Source: Hymenolepis diminuta | Lineage: Eukaryota; Platyhelminthes; Cestoda; Cyclophyllidea; Hymenolepididae | Direction: 5' to 3' | Assembly (NCBI GenBank): GCA_900708905.1 | Contig: CAADRB010000001.1 | Span: 2,459,831-2,523,830 of the forward strand | DNA: 64,000 nt | Shown here: positions 51,001-64,000 of the stretch, piece after piece | Numbering within the stretch: the first letter of the stretch is position 1 | How the letters are laid out: each line of letters opens with the position of its first letter | Notes under the pieces: model-generated | Seen by the model: only the letters and a program-made list of their open reading frames with translations | What the model was told of the DNA's origin: nothing | The model's database searches: none | Made by a program: the position numbers and the translations under genes

Positions 51001-52180
51001 AATTAATTTGCACATTTTTGGTTGATCTTATCTCCAAATAGCTATGTGAATCATATGACCCATATTATTGCTATGATATTAATGATGCGCAACTATATAT
51101 AAGTATAATATATAATTGCTGGTGGAAAAAACTCCAGAAGAAACCCTCAATATGATTTTAAAATATTATATCAAATTCAGGACAGAGAAAATGCAAAAAC
51201 TTATATTATTTCCTGATTTTAACTGCATTCAACTATGTAACTTTGAATGGGTGAGCAATTAAGCGAACGTATCCCTTGAAGATATTAAAAATCTGTCATA
51301 TCATCTTAAACATCGAGAATTTTGAGTTGCTGATAGTAATGCGCTCGTAGTTCCCTTTCCTATGTTATGAATCTGAACCATGACCACTAAATTCGTTAAC
51401 TCATAAACTTTAATTTTAATTGGTTAATGATGAAGTTTACCATCATTTTCTTATTAACCTTTTCTTCTTTATTTATCATTCACATTTGTTGGCATGTTCT
51501 CAATGCTGACATTGCTATCTGTCTCAGATTTTCCAGTCTCATTTGCTATCCTGTTCACAATCGATCTAATTGCGATTGATTACCGAAATCAGTGGATTAT
51601 CTGAGTTGCCTTTCAAGGTATGTTAGAAAATGTTCTCTGGCCAGACAATACATTATTGGATCACAGCATAAAGTGCAGGCCTACACATCGTGGTTACACG
51701 TCCATTTTCTGGCTTTATCACCTTCTAAATATTATAAATTATTATTTATATTTTATAAATTATAATAAAACGATGGGATAGACTAGGCCAAATTAGTAAA
51801 ATTTGAAACTCTAATATTAATACTATGAGCGATAGTCACACTAGATAGCACATATGGATTAATAATATGACAAAGAATGCTTTATTTGTGATAACTTCAC
51901 TAAATTTAACTAATAAATGAAAATTTATGCGTAATATTACCTCTGCCAGAGCAAAATCACTTTGCATTGCTAATTTGGGATAATGGCTAAACGATGGAAT
52001 TGTAGTGTTTTCCAATAAGGAATAGTAAAAAAGATAGAGTAAACAATGAAATTTGACTATTAGTCAATGTCATCTCTGTTCATTTGTCCCTTCCGATAGA
52101 CTAAGGTGGCTACTTGATACCAATTAAAATAGCAGAGACCAGAGGGAGTTTATTTTAATTAATACTTAAAAAGAAATTAT
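48010..52180. other. AT-rich region, no supported gene
   Basis: One small exon-like patch lies at 48.18-48.24 kb (plus), with an acceptor TTTCCTTGCAG and a donor GTATAC, but it holds a stop in each frame. An AT palindrome lies near 51,726-51,770. Nothing else is recognisable. Confidence 0.4.
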
Positions 52181-52197
52181 TGGCATTTTTCAATGAT

Positions 52198-52347
52198 AGA
52201 CTTTTTCTTGTTTTATTAGTCGAATTAGAATGCAAAAATTATTCTCCTAGAGATCTGCGTCGTAAAATATGTGACGATGAAGCTATCAGAGAATTCAGAT
52301 CTTCGTTCATGAAAATCAGCGCAGTTGTTCCTAGTTGTCTTAAAAGT
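52198..52347 (+). CDS. Exon-like segment, unknown
   Basis: A pyrimidine-rich acceptor (CTTTTTCTTGTTTTATTAG) precedes an open frame reading ELECKNYSPRDLRRKICDDE, then AIREFRSSFMKISAV, to a possible donor TCAAG|GTGCTA. The frame also stays open to a stop at 52,411-52,413. The charged, helix-prone composition differs from nearby chance frames. No family or partner exon is recognised. Confidence 0.35.
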
Positions 52348-52413
52348 TATTCTTCAAGGGTGCTATTCCTGGAGATGCTAAGAGCAATAAGGATTGGATA
52401 TTCAATGAAATGA

Positions 52414-55400
52414 TTGGTTGATTAGGCAATTTTGGTGGCGATGGATTCTTCAATGGAGAGAGTCTGAATTCAATAATTGATAGTTTGTTGCATGAGAAAC
52501 GATAACGTACCAAAAATATTCTTTTAGGCGTCCAAACGCAGGCTTTAAGTGCAGTTTTAATAATTGCGGCAAATTTAATTCAAAGTCTAAAATCATCAGT
52601 GTATTTAAGCAATAAAATTATCCCCGATTTCTGGATGTAAAGCCAAAAATTTCTTTAACGACAGATTATGTTTTGTCTCCCTCTTTAACCTTTATTTTTT
52701 TCACTTTTATCAAACTCACTATTTTAAAGAGAATGGAATTTAAAAAAGTCAGGTCGTGGTCATTATTGATGACTGAAGGAGAGAAGGTTACCCGAGTTCT
52801 TATTCGCCCACTTACTGAGGTCATCTACATACGAGACTGTAAAGAATAATCTTCCTCAATATAACAATTTCAAAAATATATGTAAACACTCTACTCAAAA
52901 TACTACTAACTCGCACTTAGATTCACTTCTTACACTTGAGGATTTCTTCCTATTATTTCTAATAATTTGTATTATAAGCGTGAACTATAACAGGACCGTA
53001 GTGTTGTATATAACAAAGAAGTAGGCATTTTTTAGTGAGCTAATGGCAAATATATGACAGCATTAGTCTAAAATTTCCTTATATAGATAAGAAATAGTTT
53101 GTTACTGTTTGGGTATCAGATAAGAATTAGACACAATGGTATTACGGTTATCAAAATGGGAGGAGAGTAAGATATGAAGGCATCTTCCTTGAAGGTTAAA
53201 TTAACTCTGGAGCTACGGATGAGATGTGTACTACTTTGTCCTTAATGACCATCAGAATGCTAAGAAAATTCAATAGCCTTGGAGGTTAGATTTTTAGAAA
53301 AAATAGGGGGACAATTGCGCTGATTTTCATAAACGAGACCCGAATTCTTCTTCAACTTCACGGCCACTTATTCCCCAGCCTAGCTGCGATCTATTTGGTG
53401 TTTGTATAATGTTAGCATTTTGAATTGTGCAAGTTTAAGGAATGGGTGGTTGCGCTACTCCCATCTGTGCATCTGCATTGCACTTTGCCAGTATAAATCG
53501 GGATTTACAGCTTTGAAAACATCAACTGTTGAATGTACAAGATACTTGTATTTAATATATCTACCATACCACTATATATATACTAATGTATAAGATATTG
53601 CTCAAAATTGCTATTTTATTTCATCTTATAGGTGATTGTGGTTCATTGTAAAAAGTAATGAGATCGGATCAGATGTAACAAATTTCCCATGGTATTATTA
53701 CACTCTCAGTGAATAAAAGGAGTCGTAAATTCTTAAACATGTTATTTGATATCAGCAAGATTCAATCTTTCGAGTGTAATATAATTTATTCTAAATGATT
53801 AAATAGAAGGAAATTAGTTATCCGAGTTTTAATGACCTATCATTTTGAATTGGATCAATGTTTTTTCTGTTAGAAATATACGACCGGAAGTAGTTTACTC
53901 AGTTCTAGTAGAACCTGCTATTAAGTCTACTGACATAAATTTAAAAATGCAATAAGCATGTGAGTTGTAAAAAAATTTACTATCTAAAAGCGGATATCCC
54001 AGACAAAGAAGAGGGAAAAACACAAGTGCTTGTTATTATTGGAGAAAACTGGTTACAATTCAAATAGATCCATGTACAGTATAACTTAATTCATATTGGT
54101 TCACATAAACTATTTTTAGAGATCAGTGTCATTTTCAATAATAATGGGAAGAAAATATATACAATTTTAATCTCATCAAGGAAAAACATTTATTAGCTTT
54201 GCTCAGTTGTATTTCCTCCTTGACGCCTCCCCCAGTTAAGTCACGCCCTCCTCGTAGAACTTCTTTTTTGAGTTCGCCTGAAGTCCTCCGGTTGGTTCTG
54301 TACTACTTCATGGCGACCTATTCCATATTCATGAGAGTATTCAGATGACTGACGCAGATTCAGTCTGCTTCATTTTTTCAATTTGTAATTCCATGGGAGA
54401 TTTTCAATCAAATTTTAGGAGAGCTGCTGTCCAGAAGTTTACGACAACAGCTTTTAATTCTTTCTGCCGTTACCCACTGACTATTTTCTTTGGACCTGTC
54501 TATTTTCTCTCATTTTGGGGCGTTTGCTTTGTGTGTCTGGAACGGAACACAGCATTCAATATTAATTTTGCTTTCTCCGTCATCTCGACAACTTTCACTC
54601 CTAATTTATATTTCGATTCATTTACTATTAGAAAAAATAGTTTAAAAAAGTATTTTATTGTTTTTCTTCCTTCTTCTGATTTTTGTAATATGTTCGTGGA
54701 GGTTTTCATTCCCCTTTATATCCTTTTTCAAGCTGGCTGTTGATTCTGTCACCTGACTAATTATTGGTTAAACAACCTTGACGACGCCCTTTAATTCGCA
54801 TTCTGGTTTCCTGAAGTCTTCGTTTCCCACACAAGTTGAAAATATGGAAAAATCGGGAAAAGTGTAAATTTTTACAAAGTCAGTATTCAGTTGGAGTTTA
54901 ATACGACAAGATTCTAATTTTACATAATCTAGGGAAACGTTCTTACGTTTTTAAATTTGTTGGCAAAAGTGTGATCTGTTTCTCGGTAATAATAAAATCA
55001 TTAACCTGTAGAATCAGTGAATCTCCAGATGATTTTAGCAGGAAAATATCCATTATTTCAGTTTTCATATTCATAAATGTAGAAAACTGTTCTTGGGACA
55101 TCAAAAGACTTTTCTGCCATTTATTCAGCAAAATTCATTTTGGATAAGTTCAAATTCATCAATGTTCATTGAAAATTTTGTTTATCATCTAATTTTGATG
55201 TTTTAAAAATCTTTTGTCGACAAAAAGTCGATCTTCCTGTCAGAAAAGAAAGAAAAGTACGAATTTTGTTGTTTTTGCAAGAGCTTATTACGGTTCAATC
55301 AAAACTCCGTAGAATATGGCGTAATTCATATAAGTTCACTTGAAAAATTTAGGAATTAATCGTTATTTCTATAATTGTTGGAAGAAAATCAACATCTGAC

Positions 55401-58400
55401 CCAACCAGGACACCTACAATCTGCAGTTATATAAACATCCTGTTGAGTTTATACAAAATTGCGCCATTTTATACCCCATCACAAGCTACTCTATGATGCT
55501 CTAACTCCAGGAAAAGCCTCACTGACTTCTGGCTCCCTTCCAATAGCCTTTCTAATTGTTAATTATTGTCGTTCTTTAGTAACGCCTTTGTCCATATGCG
55601 TCATTTCTCCTCTGTCTACTGTGGACAATGGGCAATTAAAAGTAATGATGTTATTTCAATCAGTCATGCTCAGAGCAAATTATTTTAAAGGCTTTGTAAA
55701 TTGAGACACATCGAAATACGCGATATAGTAGTGCAGATCTAAAGGAGAAAACGGAGTAGATGGAAATAGAAATTAACTCAGCAACTAATAGAATTTTACG
55801 TCTGAAATCTGGATCCACATGGCTGTTCGCATTTCGCTTTTGATTAAGTTTAGGGATTACTAAGTGGGCAGTATTAAAGAACAGAAAAAGGGTACAGCAA
55901 CTTTTAAATGGTAATTGGTAAACCGTGAATGTCAAAATAAGCTGAATTATTATGAGATGACTGGCAGTTATTAATCCCATAAATAGGAAGCTTAAATGGA
56001 AAGTAAGCACCTTTTATTGAGGCATTTAAATAATTAAGATGATCAAACATAAATTTTAGTGAATTTGAAAAGGTTGGCCCTTGTTCTCGAGATTGGTATC
56101 AGGTAGTAAAATGTTAGCTATTGTCCGCTTTAATGTTGTTTTTGATCATACTTATTGTGGGACGCTGAAATAACTTGTCACTACCAGAGATAACCTGCTC
56201 TATGATGATCATTCATTCAGATGTTTGTGTATCTTGATGAGATATCCTTATCTAACCAATTACCTTACATGTATATATATTTAAGTGACCTCGATAGTTG
56301 TGAAGTCCGCCTTATCCCCCATGCATGCTTGTCAAGTATAATTAAAACTAGTTCATGGCAATACAGACATCTCCACAAATGTTGTAAAATGAATATTTTT
56401 CGGAAAGTAAAAATTATTCAGGGAAATCAAATTTTATCATAAGTAATTTTATACAAAACTGCCTTAATATGGCTTTCAAAATAAACGGTAAATCGGCATG
56501 TAATTTTATAACCGGTTTTCACAAAAATAGTCACATCGTGTTATCGTTAACATTCCTGTCTCTCTGTGAGAACGGCATCCAGGGAGATTATATTTACGTC
56601 GTTAACAACAATTACAATATTTACAATGTTTAAATTTACAAGCGCTGAATTGACAAAGAAATTTTTTAAATTAATTTTGGTAATTTATGAAGACTTAAAC
56701 AATTTCACTCAAGTTACACATTTCCGTTAACTGTTTGCATTGTGAAATCGTATGCATTCAAATTCAGACAAGGAGAATAATAGCGGGGGTTTGTATTTAT
56801 TATCCGCAATGCAAAACAATTAAAGTCAATGTCCCAACTTAACTAAACTTAGATCAGGTTTATATGCAGATTTAACGTGTATTTTGAAAACCATATCAAA
56901 ACATTTTCCTATGACATTAATTACAAGATTTGGGGCTCTTAACTAATTTCCATGATCGGAAAAATATTAATTTTAAGGTAAAACAGGGAATTATAATGAC
57001 ATTATCAGTATCCATCAGTCTGCTCTGACTCTTTCCTAATTATGGCTTTCAGTGTATGAAGTTAAAATTATAATATTTAGTTTAAATATCCCTTCAAATT
57101 CAATTTAAACTCAAATTTTTTATAAAAATGTTTTTATTTGCAATTAAGAAAATTAAATATGCAATTTTTTTAGTAAGCACAAACCAGAAATATTTTCCTG
57201 ATGTTTAATATTTCGGTTTAAAAGAGGCACAATATGTACTGGTTACTTTAACAAAACGTCAAATAGATTAATTCTACGAAATACCGGACCTAAAATGACA
57301 ACGTTTTAGCATTGCAAGCGAAATGGGAAAAAAATAGTATTTTTTCTAACGGCGCGGTTAAACTGGAACATTAGAATTAGAAATTGTAAACAAATTGATA
57401 TAATTAGCTCGAATATGACTCCAACTACTTCGAATTCTTTACGTCGTACTTATTTGCTCTGCATGTTAAATGCTTTCAATAAAATTGCTTAAATAAGTAA
57501 AGGAAATTTACCCAAAATAAACTTCTTGAATGAATTAAACAAAACAATGTAAAATTATTTCAATGTATTCAATTTTTTGCAGTTTCTAGTGCCCATATTA
57601 TAAGTAGCATCAAGGGAAGACTAATTTTGCGAAAGCAGATAAAACTGTTATAGCTCTGAATATGAAATTTACTATTTAGAAAGTTGAGTGTTATGTAATG
57701 TAATGATGTAATTAAAATAATTTACCCCGCATTTAAAATTTTTATTAATTAAAAGTTTTATGAGCGCGCATTTAGAAAACAGAAGGGGGAATAAGAGCAA
57801 TAAAACCTAAAGGTAATTTATTATCACTATATGTCTGTTCTCAAGTTTCCGCAACTGGAAATTTCACTTTGATCTGATAGGACTATCCACCGAGAAATTA
57901 TTAACAAATATTATTTAAATTTATTTTTTATTTTCCGGTAGAATAGGTGATTATAAACAGTAGCAAACAGCACATAGGAGTTTAATATTCCAGACGTAAC
58001 AATATTCAGATATTCGAAATACATCAAATAAATAAAGTCCCTTGATCAACTTATAGCCAGCATATCTGGCCATGCTCAGAATTGAATATTTAATAAAAGT
58101 TATTTATTACATCCTTGCATTTGTTATTAGTATCTAGTCATTGTAATTAAATGGAGTCTGGATTCATTTTACTTCTCCATATATTATGCTTGGAATAACT
58201 TTTGCCATGGAGACAAAAATTATTCTGAGTTAAAAAAGGTACTATTTAATCCTGTTTATTTAAAAAAATCGAATTCGGTATATTTTTAAATGTTTAAATC
58301 ATTCAAAAATATGTTCTACTTTTTGTTTAAAAGAGGAAATATTGTTAAGAATTATGAAATGGATATTGGTGACCAGCATAACTAATAATTATTTGATCTA

Positions 58401-61400
58401 TTATATAATTAATTCAATTATTTGCCAATTATAGTGATATGTAGCGAAAATTAAAAAAGTTTATATTTCCTTTTTGGAAATGAATCATGGTTTCTTTGCT
58501 GCGATAGTAATGCAGCTGTTAGAAGGCGCAGGTATGATACCCATCTGTGAACATCTAGTCAACGAGAACGTCAGCCGCACTGGTTCTTACTAAAAACCCT
58601 TCGTAATGATATCTCCTTACGTAGGAAAGTGTTAAAAATGACTTTTCTAATTTTGTTGATAGCAGAGACAGATGTAGGGATTATCATAACCCAGACTATT
58701 CTTTATTTCAATTTTAAGTTGATTTTTCTATTCAAGCCACTAAAACATATTTAATGAGTTAAAGGTAAAATGGGAAATTGTGAGCGGAATTTGAAATTTA
58801 ATTTTTAAATTATGAATTTATCTAATTTCGATGATGGTTTTATTGATAAGGGCGGATGCTTTTCAGAGAAGGCATACGGCTTCAATATATCAAAACATTC
58901 AATAAAAAATGGGGTAGATTTCAATAGACATGAAATTCAGCCAGTTTTGATGTAATCATCTTAATTTATGCCCTCTATACCCAAATTACTAAGTGCACAG
59001 GGAGAAAGAGATCTATAATGATAAATTTTGTTACGTGCTATTTGCATAAATATAGTTTACATTCATTCATATCAAAATTACACTGCCATTAGGGTTGTTA
59101 AACATCCCGCCATCCTTCAACCTTTAAATTTTTCCATTTTTCTAATGATTTTAATATAAAGCTTCTCTCCGAAACTTAAGAGATACTTTATTACGTAGAT
59201 AAATAAATATTAAAGATTGAAATTGTGCACGATATTCCGAAATATACTGATACCCGGGTTAGTTAGTATATCCGAATTATTAAATGTTATAAATAATTAT
59301 TGATTTACTGATTTAAAATATGCAGGCAAATCAACAAAATAGCATTAAAAATAAAGAAACAACGCTTTATTTGCCAAAATATGGGATGGTCTCTGAAAAG
59401 TTTGTTACATTCATTTCTCTGCTTCTAAGTAAAATTATTTAAGCGTTATATTATAATTTTTTGTACTGCAAAATAGAATAAATTCATAATCCTGGTAGAT
59501 TAAAGATAAAATTTTATTTATCTTACAAAATATTATTTGAATATTGGGTTAAATCATTCGTAGTTTCATTGACCAACGTACAGGGGAGCAAAGCACAACG
59601 ATTTTGGATTTGAAGTTGTAATTGGTGCTTCCTCAGGCTTGAGGCCACTTGATAACCGAGAAGCTAATTGTCCTTCCGATGGAGTTTCGTTTTTCATTAG
59701 TCGCTCATTATTTAAATGCAGAGTTTTGTTTTTTTCCTACAGTCACTGCCACATTTCACAAAACATATTAAATAGTGAGGAATTGCTAACTACACATTAT
59801 AATAAGATTTTTATACGTTTACTTTCATTTTCTTATAGCTTTGCCTTAATTCGTTCATTCATGCATTTCAGTAAGACTCGTGATCTATAAATATGAATTC
59901 TTGTTGCATTTTTCTTTATCTAAGAGACCTTTATACACCCACTACGTCAAAATTACTCAGACTCAAATATATCCAAGTACTCTAACCCATCCCTTCCAGT
60001 TCTGTTTACCAGTTCAACCAGCTGTATTCCCTTTTCTCGTTGTGGATGGCGTTAATCAGATATGAGCTGTTACATCGATTCTCGTTCAGCCATAGTGATA
60101 TTAATCATAAAATCTGAATTTAATTTTGCATTTTTATATTCAACCTCATAAAACGATCTATTTTAGTAATAAATTATGAAAAGAGCATTTCAGATAGTGC
60201 AAAATATATATTTCCAATAAAAATAACGTTTTTTGTTAAATTGGGACCTGTCAAACTCTCAATTGACCCTTCAACGATGAAATAATCTATATAAATAATA
60301 AATAGATTATTAAAATAAGCCATACAAATAGTGGTGACAACTATAAACTTTTATAATTAAATTATATCTTACCATCATCTACTTCTTTAGCGATGCAAAA
60401 ACCCGTCAGTCTTAAAACAAATCGGATAAAAAATTATCCATCAGTACGAATTTTTATTGGAATTGTCGTAAAAAAGATAATGCTAAATATGGATTTGACA
60501 GAACTCACACTGAATATATTTATAACGGAGAATGTTTGGAAAACAAAGGAGAGAAAATTCTGATTGCGATATAAATACTGTTATTAATTTGTTTTCACCT
60601 TTTGCTTCTACGACGCTGAAGAAGCCAATATTCCGGCCAGAAGAAGGGAACAACTTCCCATTGATACAGCAAAAACAAATTTTAATTCGACAATTATGCA
60701 AATTGTTAGCGTATGTAATAGTTCTGTTTTTTAGTTTAAACAATATAAGGGTTGAGCATTAATTCAATAAATGAAAATAGCAGTGAATAATTTCATTAGT
60801 GAAAAATATTTTGTAATTCTGAATAGGATTTTTTGCCTTGACGCCTTCTTCTTTCCATTCATGAATATATTGCATTTATTTTATGAATAGGTCGGGACAA
60901 TTGATCAGCGATCCATTCTGCTGGCTCTGATTTCCACAGTTTTGAACTCTAATCGTAAATTATAAAATTTCTGAATCTCCATTGCAAAGCCACTAAAATA
61001 CTTTTTTATAATTATCCAAAGTTAGGTTTGAAAATAGAGTTTGAATAAGTATGCTCTATAGATACGAAAGGGGATAGAGCTTTTTGATGAGAGAGGTGTG
61101 TTTGTCTTAATTATGCTACACACCTTCTTAAAATTGATGGGTGTACGAAAAAGATAAATTGTTTCAGTGTATTTTTGGTCACTTCAGCACTTTGCAAATG
61201 AAGGTGTGATGAGGAGTCGCTGATGTATCTTTCACCACAACACCAAAGATGATCTGCCAATAAGAAGACTCCTTTGTCTAGTAGATGGATACTATAAAAA
61301 TTGCCTGAAAAATTGATGACTGCAAAATAAGGTGAAAACATTTCACATTACATATGAAGAATAAGACAATACAACGAAAGAATAAGCATAAAAGAAATCC

Positions 61401-61771
61401 AATTTGATGAATTTTGAGCTTCTATGACTCTCAACTTCGATGCTTTAAATACACCTCTATAAAATTGAAAACACGCCCTCTCTATGAACTTTTGATGTTT
61501 CTATGATGAAAAATCGTGAAGATTTTTACCCCTGTTATTAAGAACTAAATATGTGAAAAAAAATATACATAATAAATGAGGATTAACTGAGGCCTTATTA
61601 TAAGAGATTACAAGAAGTTTTTCAGTTTGAGTGAAAGTTGCGGGAAAATGTTAAGTAACACTTTAAGCTAAAGAAATAAAAAAGATAGAGACATCAAGGA
61701 AAAGTACTTTATATAATTTTTGAACTTGAGCTGTACAATAGTTTTTAAATGGATAGTTCATGTTCCGAAAT
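52414..61771. other. AT-rich region, no supported gene
   Basis: Nothing recognisable was found apart from GC-richer islets at about 53.34-53.50, 54.2-54.35 and 55.4-55.65 kb, which may be eroded repeats. The 15-base string GGTTGCGCTACTCCC occurs at about 53,449 and again near 25,276, which hints at another dispersed element. Confidence 0.4.
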
Positions 61772-61933
61772 TCAAATTTTGCTATTCGTCCCCTTGGTTG
61801 CAGCAAGTGCTCGTCTAAGATATTCAATGCTCATTGACCGGAATGGATTGGTGTTGAGGCTGTGGTTCATTTTTATCACTGGTTGAGAAGACACGTATCT
61901 CATAGGATATTCCGCAGCTCTCAGTTTCAACAT
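61772..61933 (-). CDS. Short open frame, possible terminal exon, unknown
   Basis: A 53-codon frame from ATG to TGA reads MLKLRAAEYPMRYVSS, then NPFRSMSIEYLRRALAATKG. It lies in a locally GC-richer stretch with a pyrimidine-rich tract (TTTTATCTCCTCTCTG) just upstream that could serve an acceptor near GAG. A second frame through the same bases is also open, so the coding frame is not certain. No family is recognised. Confidence 0.3.
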   Translation of the reverse strand: MLKLRAAEYPMRYVSSQPVIKMNHSLNTNPFRSMSIEYLRRALAATKGTNSKI

Positions 61934-63022
61934 TACAGAGAGGAGATAAAATTTTTAAATTACCAGAGCCCGGTGAGCCTGTTCACTAAAGTAATAAATT
62001 TATCTTGAAATAACATTACTCGGTCACAATTTCGGAACTTATAATATTTGACCTAACTTTGACAAATCGTAAATGAAACTTACAGGCAGGAGACCGATGT
62101 ATAGTGATTATTTTACAGCTTTTGGCTAGTTACATGAAAAATGTTGAAACATATTTCGTGATTCATCGGCATTCTTACGTATTTATCCTATCGAAACTTT
62201 CCAATTTACTGAAAAGCATAAAGTGATATTCACGCGCATTTTTGTAATTTTTCAGTCCTCAGTATTCGCGTAAATTATTCAGGATGCAACAGCGCTTTGA
62301 CTAATAAAAATGGCTTCAAAAGTATTTGTTGCGTCTTTCAGCGTTATAAGCGAGTGAACTGCAAGAAAAGTGTTAAGGATAGTGTTTGAATAGCAAAATG
62401 TTTTCGCTTTTATGAACCTGTTGATATCTTACTAAAGAACAAGGTCACTTATTTCAAAATTTTTACGGGACAAGATAACAGCATTCGATAGCTTCTGGGT
62501 TGTTTACAGTATTAAGTTATTATTCATGGAATCCAAAAATTCAGTAACTCGTCATCCCAGTTCGCTAAATTGCCAGTCTCACTCTACTCCAAACCAGGAT
62601 ATTTAAAAGTAACTGAATAGGTCTACTCGATTAAAGTACAAAAGGGATGTGGTTTGGTGATCCGCTTCAGATAGTTAAACGAAGGTGAGTTTCTAGGACA
62701 TACTCTGCATTCCAAGCATAAGACAGGATGCAAACTTTTACCTACTCTGGAGTATATCGCGAATCTAATTATTGAGACGTCAATATCTGGCTAAATATCT
62801 CATAACAAATTATTTGTAATTCTAATCCGGTTGAGAGATTTTGGTGTCTCATTAAAACAGAATGAATATAAAAACGCAAGTAAATATTCCGAAGTGAATT
62901 TAATTTAATGTGATATTATGATTTAAAAAAAACAAAACATTTTCATCAGTTGCTATTTTAGCCAGACGTGTTATCACAAATCGGAAACATTACAATTTGT
63001 ATCCTTGTTTTTGGCTTGGTAG

Positions 63023-63217
63023 TTAAACTAACGGTTCTCTAAGAAGCAGCTTTGGATCATTAATAAAGAAATTATCACTAATCAGAGAAAACTTCATCCT
63101 TGCATTTGTGATGCCTAAAAATTTAATTTTGATACCACTTGTAATATTCAATACTCTTTCAACGACTAAAATCACATACTTTCTTGTACCACGAACCCCA
63201 GGGTGTAGTAAACCCTG
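63023..63217 (-). CDS. Exon-like segment, weak arrestin-fold resemblance
   Basis: After the acceptor TCTTCCATTGATACAG the frame encodes GTRKYVILVVERVL, GIKIKFLGITNARMKF, DNFFINDPKLLL and then a stop. The alternation of strands and the pattern V.L....(L).I..I.I.F.G...(F)..(D/E).(F/Y)F.....L recalls the N-terminal sheet of arrestin-domain proteins. A competing frame over the 5' half is also open and ends at a strong donor (AAGAAA|GTATGT), so the reading is uncertain. Confidence 0.3.
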   Translation of the reverse strand, partial: QGLLHPGVRGTRKYVILVVERVLNITSGIKIKFLGITNARMKFSLISDNFFINDPKLLLREPLV

Positions 63218-63483
63218 TATCAATGGAAGAGACATCGTTGTGGATATTCAAAGCCCATGAAGGAAAATTGTGCCTAGGAAAAACTCTCTCGCCACTTGCC
63301 CAATTGAAAATAGCTTTTTCATGATCGCCATGCAATCAAAATGCTCCATGGAATAATGAAACATAAAATTGCGGAAAATAGCTGTTATTGAAAATTTCTT
63401 TCACTAACGTAACCTTAGGATTAAAACAGCGAAAAGTCGGGCGTTAAAAATCGAGTTATAAGGTCAAGAAAAACAAAAACAAC

Positions 63484-63504
63484 TTCAAATAATAATAATA
63501 ATAA
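63484..63504 (+). repeat. AAT trinucleotide microsatellite
   Basis: About six AAT/ATA units in a row. Similar short AAT runs occur near 6,286-6,306 and 35,566-35,583, and an AG dinucleotide run at about 3,929-3,942. Confidence 0.7.
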
Positions 63505-64000
63505 AATTTGATTAACCAAATTTATCTTTTTCTTCATATTTGAAGGTGAAAATTATACTTCACCTTTCCTATTCTTGATAAGACCAACGACCAAAGGAAC
63601 TTGTTTCCTGAATAAATGTTATTTAAAAGTTTAACTTAATTTGTTATACCCCTATTTAATACTGAAGTTTGATTTCAGTTAATGTAAGACAAATAAATTT
63701 TTAAAATTTACGCTTTTGTTTGTTGGAAAATATTTTTTACTGACACTATTAAAGTCCAGTTTACAAACATTTTTCTTTGATGAAATGGAATAGATGGCAA
63801 AATTGCGTTAAGATCGCAAGTGTTTGTCTTTCAATTTTTCACCATCAGCAGCGTAGACATGCTCAAAACAATTACAGGATGAGGTGTATTGTTACAGAGC
63901 TCTTTTATAACTTGTATTACCTGTCACTTTGTTTGTCAGGCGGACTCCTGGTCATTAATTTCTCGCTCCAATATCACCACCTCTCTTTCTCTTGCAATTA

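Noticed and set aside
54345..54743. 132-codon plus-strand frame, the longest outside afadin
   Set aside because: Phe/Ser/Ile-rich composition typical of chance frames in AT-rich DNA. It has no domain, no splice context, and an overlapping antisense frame.

Overview
This is a eukaryotic, AT-rich window with intron-split genes and dispersed repeats. There is no operon, phage or CRISPR structure. The dominant and best-supported content is one large minus-strand gene, an afadin/Canoe (AFDN) orthologue. It runs from a start codon at about 28,311 leftwards to at least 795, and its 3' end lies off the left edge. The window holds the N-terminal roughly 1,460 to 1,540 codons: two Ras-association domains, an FHA domain, a low-complexity linker, a dilute (DIL) domain and a PDZ domain, in the diagnostic afadin order. 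The proline-rich and F-actin-binding C-terminus is missing because of the window edge.

I placed 14 well-supported exons and two optional ones by following reading frame, GT/AG sites and family resemblance. All junction phases agree. Intron sizes are strikingly uneven. Three are 32-37 nt, three are 70-72 nt, and the others are 0.4-6.2 kb, with four of the six short ones packed at the 5' end. This pattern, the low GC and the divergence of the protein suggest a flatworm, most likely a tapeworm, though a fluke is not excluded. That assignment is inference.

The linker between FHA and DIL (17.9-11.5 kb) holds the most unusual feature. A 105-nt in-phase exon at 12,846-12,950 is a duplicate of the start of the exon at 11,487-11,806. 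A further 88-nt exon fits only with an alternative upstream acceptor of that same exon. Together they predict at least three linker isoforms of this junctional scaffold.

To the right of the afadin start (28.3-64 kb) I recognise no known gene. There is a three-copy dispersed repeat (29.4, 35.0, 35.6 kb), possible retroelement debris near 30.9 kb, and several exon-like segments of unknown function: about 31.8 and 32.9 kb (-), 44.0 and 46.5 kb (-), 47.1-48.0 kb (+), 52.2 kb (+), 61.8 kb (-) and 63.1 kb (-). Inside afadin introns there is also an inverted pair of a roughly 400-bp repeat (5.5 and 8.6-8.9 kb). I found no tRNA, rRNA or other structured RNA gene that I can support, and no convincing novel system beyond the afadin splicing architecture.
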